A stretch of DNA of 12,216 nt from Geminicoccaceae bacterium (GTDB lineage Bacteria > Pseudomonadota > Alphaproteobacteria > Geminicoccales > Geminicoccaceae). The stretch is from positions 3,264-15,479 of the forward strand of contig JAGREZ010000276.1 of the NCBI GenBank assembly GCA_020446285.1, in the 5' to 3' direction. Every line of letters begins with the position of its first letter. Positions within the stretch are counted from its first letter, which is position 1. The notes beneath the pieces are model-generated. The model searched no databases, had not been told where the DNA came from, and saw only the letters and a list, made by a program, of their open reading frames with translations. The position numbers and the translations under genes were made by a program. Positions 7,289 through 12,216 of the stretch are shown piece after piece.

Positions 7289-7314
7289 TAGGTGCGTTCG
7301 CCGGGTCCGGACAA
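7285..7314 (-). promoter_or_regulatory. Candidate sigma70-type promoter of the regulator gene
   Basis: On the minus strand, TTGTCC (7314-7309, four of six consensus bases) is separated by 18 bp from TACAAT (7290-7285, five of six). Transcription would start near 7278 and give a 5' leader of roughly 60 nt before the regulator ATG at 7216. This is the best promoter-like pair in the 144-nt gap between the phosphatase stop and the regulator start. It may drive the whole regulator-transporter-enzyme unit. Confidence 0.45.
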
Positions 7315-7360
7315 GGTCGAACGGGCCCGCTGCGGGCGGGATCCGCTGGCGCCGGCCCCC

Positions 7361-8212
7361 TCAGTCCTTGCCGGATGCGTTATCCGGAGCGTCCGTGCCG
7401 GCGGCATCGCCGGTGGTGACCCTGACGAGTTCGGGAGAAAACGGACGGATCGGGATCTCGAGGGTTTCGGCGGATTCGCGGCTCATGCGGATGGCGCGCA
7501 GGATCGTCCCGTCACGGTCCGTCTCCACCGCCGAGAGCGGCCCCCCCTTGCCGGCGGCGCTGTCGATATGAAGGGCGCGGCCGCCTTGTTGTCCCGGACG
7601 TTCGAGCAGGCATGTGTCGCAGCAGGGATCATGCCCGATGACCACGGTCATGCCCGAAGGAATCTCGTTGACCCAGCGATAGAGGCGAACGGGCTTGCCG
7701 TCCGCCTTGGGCATGCGCGAGGGCTGACCGTAGAGCGCACGCGCGCGCAACGGCGCCGGCAGCGGATCGAGATCAAGCATCCGCACGCCGAACCCGCCAT
7801 GGACCACCAGCAGCGAACCCAGACGGATCGAGAATGGCAGGCTCTCGAAGGTCGCGAGAAACCAGGTCCGGGCCTCGGCACCCGCCCCGTCGGCATCGAG
7901 CTCCGCCAGCGTCGCCGCCAGCGCGCCGGAGATCGTCACGGCACGGCCCTTGAGCGCGCGAAAGAGCTTGTCCTCGTGATTGCCGCGAATCCAGGCACCG
8001 GCGCCCGCAGCCACCGAATCGCGCATCCGCAACAGACAGTGCGCACTGCTCGGGCCGCGATCGACGAGATCGCCGCAGCTCACGAAGAACAGACGTTCAC
8101 GGGCGGCATGCGCCATCATCCGCTCCATGAGATCGACATGCCCGTGAATGTCGCCGACGACCAGAAGCCCGCGATACTCCGGCTGAAGGACAAGGTCTGC
8201 GCGATGGGCCAA
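7361..8212 (-). CDS. Metallophosphoesterase of the PPP (Ser/Thr phosphatase/ApaH-like) family
   Basis: A 283-residue two-metal phosphoesterase. The metal and phosphate ligands appear in order: GDIHGH (20-25), GDLVDRGPSS (47-56), IRGNHED (75-81), VVHGGF (136-141), and VIGHDP (191-196), followed by HIDSAAGKGG (215-224). This block set is shared by bacterial PrpE/PphA-like protein phosphatases and ApaH-like dinucleotide phosphatases; the sequence does not decide between them. The last 40 residues are low-complexity and polar. No ATG fits before the first motif; the reading frame opens after the tusA stop and the first usable start is TTG at 8212, 9 nt beyond that stop, with AAGGGG about 12 nt upstream. 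The TusA and phosphatase frames are the same, separated by one TAG. The start is therefore less certain than the product. Likely cotranscribed with tusA. Confidence 0.85.
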   Translation of the reverse strand: MAHRADLVLQPEYRGLLVVGDIHGHVDLMERMMAHAARERLFFVSCGDLVDRGPSSAHCLLRMRDSVAAGAGAWIRGNHEDKLFRALKGRAVTISGALAATLAELDADGAGAEARTWFLATFESLPFSIRLGSLLVVHGGFGVRMLDLDPLPAPLRARALYGQPSRMPKADGKPVRLYRWVNEIPSGMTVVIGHDPCCDTCLLERPGQQGGRALHIDSAAGKGGPLSAVETDRDGTILRAIRMSRESAETLEIPIRPFSPELVRVTTGDAAGTDAPDNASGKD

Positions 8213-8221
8213 GAGCGTGTG

Positions 8222-8449
8222 CTACCCCTTCTTCTCGATCGTCACGGTGAAGAACCCGCCCGTCTCGTCGATCGACTGCAGCGAATGGCCGCGCTCCTCG
8301 CAGAACGCCGTGAAATCGCCGGGTGCCTTCGGATCGGTGGCCAGCACGACGAGCCTGTCGCCCGCGGCAAGCGCGCGCAGGCGCTTTTGCGCCTTGAGAA
8401 CAGGCAGCGGACAACTCAGGCCGCGTGCGTCGAGCTCGTGCTGTTCCAT
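8222..8449 (-). CDS. tusA: TusA/SirA-family sulfur carrier protein
   Basis: A 75-residue TusA-family protein. The diagnostic CPxP motif is GLSCPLPVLKAQKRL (10-24) with the sulfur-carrying Cys at 13. The remainder gives the small alpha/beta fold: AGDRLVVLATDPKAPGDFTAFCEERGHSL, then the C-terminal strand FFTVTIEKKG. Family members accept persulfide sulfur from a cysteine desulfurase and hand it on for tRNA thiolation, molybdenum cofactor or sulfur oxidation. The ATG at 8449 is preferred over an in-frame TTG three codons earlier because the conserved N-terminus begins there; the ribosome site is modest (AGGGA at longer spacing). It is divergent from mobB with 56 nt between starts. TusA is known in E. 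coli to influence molybdoenzyme maturation, so the neighbourhood is functionally sensible. Which sulfur acceptor it serves here is not visible. Confidence 0.88.
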   Translation of the reverse strand: MEQHELDARGLSCPLPVLKAQKRLRALAAGDRLVVLATDPKAPGDFTAFCEERGHSLQSIDETGGFFTVTIEKKG

Positions 8450-8505
8450 CCTTGGCAAGATCCCTGCATATGCTATCCCCTCAGCGTTCAGGCAGGGGAG
8501 CTTGC
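8450..8505. promoter_or_regulatory. Divergent tusA/mobB intergenic region with a weak mobB promoter candidate
   Basis: This 56-nt gap must hold both leaders, or the promoters must reach into the genes. On the plus strand, TTGGCA (8452-8457) with a 16-bp spacer before TATCCC (8474-8479), preceded by TG at 8471-8472, forms a weak extended -10 promoter. CCCCT (8477-8481) can pair with AGGGG (8494-8498), which is part of the mobB ribosome site. No convincing minus-strand promoter was found. Confidence 0.25.
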
Positions 8506-9018
8506 ATGCGCGTGATCGGTATCGTCGGTTGGAAGAACAATGGCAAGACGACTCTGGTCGTCAGGCTCGTGGAACATCTCGTGGCGCAGGGGCTCTCGGT
8601 CTCGACCGTCAAGCATGCGCATCATTCGGTGGAACTCGACAGCGAGGGCAAGGATACCTGGCGTCACCGCAAGGCCGGTGCCGGCGAAGTCCTGCTCGCG
8701 ACCTCGAAACGCTGGGTGCTCATGCACGAGATCGGCGAAAGCGACGAGGAGCCGCCGCTCGACCGGTTGCTCGAACACATGACCCCCTGCGACATCGTCG
8801 TGGTCGAGGGCTTCAAGCGCTTCCCGCATCCCAAGATCGAGGTGCATCTGCAACAGCGCGGCCAGCCGCTTCTGGCCCGCGATGACCCGACCATCGTCGC
8901 GGTGGCGAGCGATCATCCCGTCAGCATCGACATTCCCGTCTTCGATATCGACGATGTCGCCGCCATTGCCGGTATCGCGCTGGAAAGGGCGGCACCGGCG
9001 GGGGCGTTCCCGTCATGA
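8506..9018 (+). CDS. mobB: Molybdopterin-guanine dinucleotide biosynthesis adaptor MobB
   Basis: A 170-residue P-loop GTP-binding protein that assists insertion of the guanine dinucleotide into molybdenum cofactor together with MobA. Seen: the N-terminal strand and Walker A GIVGWKNNGKTTL (5-17), the metal/nucleotide region STVKHAHHSVELDSEGKDTW (33-52), RHRKAGAGEVLL (53-64), and VVVEGFKRFPHPKIEVH (98-114), which is the conserved EGFK block. The frame is open back to 8425, but the ATG at 8506 has a strong AGGGGAG 5-7 nt upstream and matches the family start; the extra 27 residues would overlap tusA. Its stop overlaps the moeA start as ATGA, indicating translational coupling. No mobA is in the window. 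Proteins using the product would include guanine-dinucleotide molybdoenzymes such as formate dehydrogenase-type enzymes; these are not present here. Confidence 0.93.
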   Translation: MRVIGIVGWKNNGKTTLVVRLVEHLVAQGLSVSTVKHAHHSVELDSEGKDTWRHRKAGAGEVLLATSKRWVLMHEIGESDEEPPLDRLLEHMTPCDIVVVEGFKRFPHPKIEVHLQQRGQPLLARDDPTIVAVASDHPVSIDIPVFDIDDVAAIAGIALERAAPAGAFPS

Positions 9019-10268
9019 GTGTCGCCGACTGCTTCGATCACGATCCGGGCCTCGTGCCCGTGGCGGAGGCACGGCGACGGCTGCGCGAGCGCGTGCGCCC
9101 GGTCACCGGCATCGAACGGGTTCCGCTCGCCATGGCGCGCGGGCGCATCCTCGCGGCACCGCTCGTCGCGGGCTCGGACGTTCCCGCCTTCGACAATGTC
9201 GCCGTCGATGGCTGGGCCTTCGCCTGGCAGCCCTTCATGGCCGATGGCGCGTTCGAACTGCCGGTGGCCGAAGGCCGCTCCGCCGCCGGCGCGCCGCATG
9301 AGGGACATGTACCCGCCGGCCATGCGCTGCGTGTCCTTACCGGTGCGGTCCTGCCCGAGGGTGTGGATACGGTGGTGCTTCAGGAAGAGGCACGACGGGA
9401 GGAGGGGAAGATCCGCCTGCCGGCGATCCGCAGGGCCGGCATGAACCGGCGTCCGCGCGGCGAGGACATGCGCGCCGGCGAGGCCGTGCTGCCGGCGGGT
9501 CACAGGTTGCGGGCGCAGGATGCGGGTGCCGCCGCGCTTGCCGGCCATGCCATGCTCGATGTCTTCGAGCGCCTGCGGGTCGCGGTGATGTCCACCGGCA
9601 ACGAGGTGATCGAGGCGGGCGGCGAGCTGCCGCGCGGCGGGCTCTTCGATGCCAACCGCCCGATCCTTCTCAATGCGCTCTCGAACCTTCCGGTCATGAC
9701 CACCGACCTCGGCAAGCTCGACGACGATCCGGCGCGGATCGAGGCGACGCTCGGGCGTGCCGCTGCCGATCATGCGCTCATCCTCACCTCCGGCGGCGCA
9801 TCGCAGGGCGACGAGGATCATCTGGCGCGCGCCATCGAACGGCTCGGCCGCCTGCGCTTCTGGCGCATCGCCATCAAGCCCGGCCGCCCCCTCGCCTTCG
9901 GCGAGATCGGCGATGCGCTGGTGGTCGGCCTGCCGGGCAATCCGGTCGCCGCCAGCCTGTGCTTTGCCTGTCTCGTCCGGCCGCTGCTGCTCGCACTCGC
10001 CGGCGGTGCATGGATCGATCCGCGCGGCATTCCGCTGCCATTCGCCCACGCTCTCGAAAAGCGCGCCGGACGGACGGAACTCGTCCGCGTCCGGCTCGTC
10101 GGGCATGAGGGAACGACGGCGCTCGAGCGTATTGCCAGACAGGGCTCCGGCGTTCTCACATCGCTCACCGAAGCCGACGGCGTGGCCGAACTCGCGCATG
10201 ACCTCACCGCCATCGAACCGGGCGACCGCGTGCCATTCCTGAGCTTCGCCGAACTCGGTCTCGCCTGA
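9015..10268 (+). CDS. moeA: Molybdopterin molybdenumtransferase MoeA
   Basis: A 417-residue MoeA, normal length, which inserts molybdate into adenylylated molybdopterin in the cytoplasm. Motifs in order: DVPAFDNVAVDGWAFAW (55-71, with Trp in place of the usual Tyr of DGYA), LTGAVLPEGVDTVVLQEE (108-125), RGEDMRAGE (148-156), the MoCF-like domain with VAVMSTGNEVIEAGGEL (189-205) and LFDANRPIL (210-218), LILTSGGASQGDEDHL (255-270), and AIKPGRPLAFGEIGDALVVGLPGNPVAAS (286-314, in part). The IKPG lysine is kept (K288), while the second basic position is Arg. The C-terminal beta domain follows to the end. It overlaps mobB by 4 nt and ends 4 nt before a long hairpin. The cognate MogA is not in the window. 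Confidence 0.95.
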   Translation: MSVADCFDHDPGLVPVAEARRRLRERVRPVTGIERVPLAMARGRILAAPLVAGSDVPAFDNVAVDGWAFAWQPFMADGAFELPVAEGRSAAGAPHEGHVPAGHALRVLTGAVLPEGVDTVVLQEEARREEGKIRLPAIRRAGMNRRPRGEDMRAGEAVLPAGHRLRAQDAGAAALAGHAMLDVFERLRVAVMSTGNEVIEAGGELPRGGLFDANRPILLNALSNLPVMTTDLGKLDDDPARIEATLGRAAADHALILTSGGASQGDEDHLARAIERLGRLRFWRIAIKPGRPLAFGEIGDALVVGLPGNPVAASLCFACLVRPLLLALAGGAWIDPRGIPLPFAHALEKRAGRTELVRVRLVGHEGTTALERIARQGSGVLTSLTEADGVAELAHDLTAIEPGDRVPFLSFAELGLA

Positions 10269-10272
10269 CCAG

Positions 10273-10321
10273 TGCATCGATCCAGACGGATCATACGGAT
10301 CTGTCCGGACAAATTGATGCA
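10273..10321. terminator. Long imperfect hairpin between convergent moeA and nucleotidyltransferase genes
   Basis: An outer stem TGCATCGAT (10273-10281) pairs with ATTGATGCA (10313-10321) with one G-U. It continues into an inner 11-position stem, 10282-10292 with 10298-10308, which has one A-C mismatch and one G-U, around a 5-nt loop. A 4-nt bulge (10309-10312) separates the two stems. It starts 4 nt after the moeA stop. No U-tract follows on either strand, so it is a plausible 3'-end stem or factor-assisted terminator and not a textbook intrinsic one. Confidence 0.5.
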
Positions 10322-10416
10322 ATAACAAGGAGCTGGTGCTCGGGTGAATGAACGAAGTGAATGCGCCCGCGCCAGTCACAGCCTCCCGGTACATGCGGCG
10401 GGATCGAATGGCGATT

Positions 10417-11007
10417 TCATCGGCACTCCTTTCCGGGCCACGGCTCGCGCAGGATCCGCACTTTCGGCCATCGTTCGTTCCATCGTTTCCTCGCCATGCG
10501 CTCGTCGAATTCCCGCATGCGGATGGCTCCGGCGGGCGTCGGTCGCGCGATCATGCCAAGAAGATCGTCGATGCCGAACGGGTGAAGGAATTCGAACCTG
10601 TCCGTTCGATCCAGACGCACCGCGACCGCCGTTGCCGTCTCCAGCCAATGCGTCAGGGCTTCCTCGACATCCGCATAGGCTTCGTCTCCGTTCCTGACGT
10701 GCATTCTCGCCTGATTGCGCACCTCGAACGGCAGCCCCGGAAGGATCGTTCCGAGTTGCCGTTCGATTTCCGTCTCGAAGGCGCGGTCCGTGCGTTCGGG
10801 ATCGAAGGCGAGCACGTCGATATCGTTGAGCGGCGTTGGTTGCGTGTATCCGTGCAGGCGGTCCCACACCCGGTTGCGGACGAATCCCGCAGCGATCCAT
10901 GGCTGATGATCGACCGCAAGCGAACGAACCGCGCGCAGACAGGCCATTGCCCGCCGGTCCGCCCGCAGGTTCTCCCCGATCCAGCGAAGATCCCCGGGCG
11001 ATGTCAT
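10417..11007 (-). CDS. Nucleotidyltransferase-like protein, NTP_transf_6 (DUF925) family
   Basis: A 196-residue cytoplasmic protein of a widespread bacterial family annotated as nucleotidyltransferase-like. Seen: AAGFVRNRVWDRLHGY (39-54), the family block containing the glycine of the nucleotidyltransferase fold; PLNDIDVLAFDPE (59-71), with the paired acidic residues expected for metal binding; EVRNQARMHVRNG (95-107); and LTHWLETATAVAVRLD (118-133). The tail RKRWNERWPKVRILREPW is usual for the family. The molecular substrate of these proteins is not established, so no function is assigned. It overlaps the aldo/keto reductase stop as ATGA (start at 11007) and so is translated from the same message. 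Between its stop and moeA lie 148 nt holding only the hairpin described separately. Confidence 0.8.
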   Translation of the reverse strand: MTSPGDLRWIGENLRADRRAMACLRAVRSLAVDHQPWIAAGFVRNRVWDRLHGYTQPTPLNDIDVLAFDPERTDRAFETEIERQLGTILPGLPFEVRNQARMHVRNGDEAYADVEEALTHWLETATAVAVRLDRTDRFEFLHPFGIDDLLGMIARPTPAGAIRMREFDERMARKRWNERWPKVRILREPWPGKECR

Positions 11008-11957
11008 CCCCGTTTCGTCTTGAGATGGTCGGGCAGGTCGAGGCCGACGCCGACCAGATGGCCATAGCGCTCCTCGAGCCGTCGCACGGCTCTTTCGGCC
11101 AGCGGTGGCGCGCAGATCGAGCGGATATTGTCATCGAGATGGGCGACATTGCCGGTGCCGAACAACACCACATCGGCGCCGGGCGTGTGGCGCGCATAGC
11201 GGTAGGCCGCATCCATCAGCGAAGACGCGCCGCCTTCCTCCATGAGAAAATCGAGCTGGGCGGGATCGGCGCTGTCGATCAGCCCGGCCCGCGCCAGTTC
11301 GGCGAGCGCTTCACCCAGCCGCTCGGGACGGCTGAAGATCGCGCGCACGGCGAACATGACGAGCGTTCCGATGCGGTTTTCCAGCGTCTGCGGAAAGACG
11401 GTGCCGCGGCTGTTCTGATTGAGCATGTGATGCGCCACCATCACCACCGACCATGCCGGATCGAGCGTCGCCCGCGCCAGTGTCAGATGTTCCGGATCCC
11501 GCGGCCCGGTCTCGGTGATGCCGATATGGCGGATCCGCCCCGAACGTCGCGCGCGCTCCAGCGTCTCGCGCAGCATCAGCGCATGCCCGTAGTGTTCGGG
11601 ACGCACCGCATGCAGGTGAAAGATGTCGACATGGTCGGTCCCGAGACGCGCAAGCGAGGCGTCGAGATTCGCAAGAAGCTCGTCGGGCCCGATCAGCCGC
11701 CCGTCGATGAAGATCTGCGATTTGGTCGAGATCAGGATATCCGCGCGGGGAAGCCCGGCGAGCGCAATCGCCGGTTCGGTGCCATAGGCCATGGCCGTAT
11801 CAAGGAAATTGACCCCCCGCTCGAAGGCCGCCCGGACGATCCCGGCCGCATCCTCCATCGATCGCCCCTGGCCGAGCCCGAGCCTGCTGCTCCCGCCGCA
11901 ACCGAGCCCGGCAACACTCGCCCGCAACCCGCTCGAACCAAGCTCGACGAACTCCAT
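11004..11957 (-). CDS. Aldo/keto reductase family oxidoreductase
   Basis: A 317-residue NAD(P)H-dependent TIM-barrel oxidoreductase. The catalytic tetrad is visible: D53 and Y58 in NFLDTAMAYGTE, K79 in ILISTKS, and H116 in VDIFHLHAV. Other marks are LGSSGLRASVAGLGCGG (6-22), LDASLARLGTDHVDI (98-112), and RIRHIGITE. FGTGNVAHLDDNI near the C-terminus is the cofactor-binding end of the barrel. Closest broad class by eye is the L-fucose/D-threo-aldose dehydrogenase or YdjG/general AKR type, but the substrate is not identifiable. The frame opens upstream to 11999, yet the ATG at 11957 has AGGG 5 nt before it and begins the conserved N-terminus, so it is chosen. Three palindromic candidate operators lie 69-225 nt upstream. 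Downstream it is coupled to the nucleotidyltransferase gene by a 4-nt overlap. Confidence 0.9.
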   Translation of the reverse strand: MEFVELGSSGLRASVAGLGCGGSSRLGLGQGRSMEDAAGIVRAAFERGVNFLDTAMAYGTEPAIALAGLPRADILISTKSQIFIDGRLIGPDELLANLDASLARLGTDHVDIFHLHAVRPEHYGHALMLRETLERARRSGRIRHIGITETGPRDPEHLTLARATLDPAWSVVMVAHHMLNQNSRGTVFPQTLENRIGTLVMFAVRAIFSRPERLGEALAELARAGLIDSADPAQLDFLMEEGGASSLMDAAYRYARHTPGADVVLFGTGNVAHLDDNIRSICAPPLAERAVRRLEERYGHLVGVGLDLPDHLKTKRG

Positions 11958-12025
11958 CACACCCTCACATGCCCGCCAAAACCATCCGGTGGCGCTCACA
12001 GGGGAGTGTAGCCCGTGATGTCCGC

Positions 12026-12035
12026 CTGTATACAG
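12026..12035. promoter_or_regulatory. Palindromic candidate operator 1
   Basis: CTGTATACAG is a perfect 10-bp palindrome, 68 nt upstream of the aldo/keto reductase start. It has the GT-AT-AC core seen in several GntR-family operators. It is identical to the site at 12173-12182. The regulator itself is not in the window. Confidence 0.55.
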
Positions 12036-12120
12036 TTCCCTTGCGCGGGATGGGCGATCGTAGACACGCGGTATCTGGCAAAATTCCCCAATTGTATGGA
12101 TTCACCGCGAGCAAATGCCC

Positions 12121-12128
12121 TGTATACA
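12121..12128. promoter_or_regulatory. Palindromic candidate operator 2
   Basis: TGTATACA is the 8-bp core of the sites at 12026 and 12173, here flanked by C and A so the outer pair is broken. On the plus strand it overlaps a weak promoter-like pair, TTCACC (12101-12106), 16 bp, TATACA (12123-12128), that would drive a gene to the right. A related half-site TTGTAT lies at 12092-12097. Confidence 0.5.
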
Positions 12129-12172
12129 ATCAGGCTTTTCGGAATCTCGCGTGCGTGTCGTCCGCATGGAAG

Positions 12173-12182
12173 CTGTATACAG
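12173..12182. promoter_or_regulatory. Palindromic candidate operator 3
   Basis: CTGTATACAG, identical to the palindrome at 12026-12035. It is close to the right edge. Open reading frames cross it in several frames but none has a convincing start, so a coding or non-coding status for 12130-12216 cannot be settled. Confidence 0.55.
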
Positions 12183-12216
12183 GTCTGGTCGCGGCGGCGA
12201 TGGCGGCGTCCTCGGC

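Noticed and set aside
7324..7340. GC-rich inverted repeat after the phosphatase stop as a terminator
   Set aside because: The arms (GCCCGC/GCGGGC) leave almost no loop and no U-run follows; chance palindromes of this kind are common at this GC content.
8425..8505. 27-codon upstream extension of mobB
   Set aside because: It overlaps tusA, has no ribosome site, and the P-loop N-terminus of the family begins at the ATG at 8506.
8913..10394. Minus-strand open frame (493 codons) opposite mobB and moeA
   Set aside because: moeA and mobB carry full family motifs on the plus strand; the antisense frame has low-complexity composition and no recognisable domain.
12166..12216. Plus-strand ATG-initiated frame at the right edge
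   Set aside because: Only 17 codons are visible, there is no ribosome site, it crosses a palindromic operator candidate, and minus-strand frames are equally open there.

Overview
This 12.2 kb window is GC-rich, tightly packed chromosomal DNA. Protein style, codon use and the gene set (a GlxA-type AraC regulator beside a quaternary-amine ABC transporter; mobB-moeA; TusA) suggest an alphaproteobacterium, most likely of the Hyphomicrobiales (Rhizobiales) type. No rRNA, tRNA, CRISPR array, insertion sequence or phage gene is visible. Species cannot be named from sequence alone.

Region 1 (1-7360, all minus strand, read right to left) is the main unit. It begins with a GlxA/GbdR/CdhR-like regulator. 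Next come the parts of an OpuC/Yeh-type glycine-betaine-family ABC importer in the order permease, ATPase with CBS-like extension, permease, periplasmic binding protein. Then come a nitrilase-superfamily amidohydrolase, an acyl-CoA dehydrogenase and an acyl-CoA synthetase that runs off the left edge. Most gaps are 12-40 nt. A perfect 9-bp hairpin sits after the binding-protein gene, and the regulator has a recognisable promoter with four tandem 9-bp units beside it. The layout fits a catabolic operon: a quaternary or other onium compound is imported, an amide bond is hydrolysed, the acid is activated with CoA, and the thioester is then dehydrogenated or reduced. The substrate is not known from the sequence. 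A carnitine/gamma-butyrobetaine-like betaine is the leading guess.

Region 2 (7361-10321) holds two divergent groups. On the minus strand are tusA (sulfur carrier) and a PPP-type metallophosphoesterase that starts with TTG three codons after the tusA stop and in the same reading frame. On the plus strand are mobB and moeA, overlapping by ATGA, for molybdenum cofactor maturation. A long imperfect hairpin follows moeA closely.

Region 3 (10417-12216) is a minus-strand pair, an aldo/keto reductase and a NTP_transf_6-type nucleotidyltransferase-like protein, again overlapping by ATGA. Upstream, the 259-nt right-hand end holds three TGTATACA-core palindromes, two of them identical 10-mers (CTGTATACAG). 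They are good candidates for operators of a GntR-type repressor controlling the reductase and/or a gene beyond the right edge.
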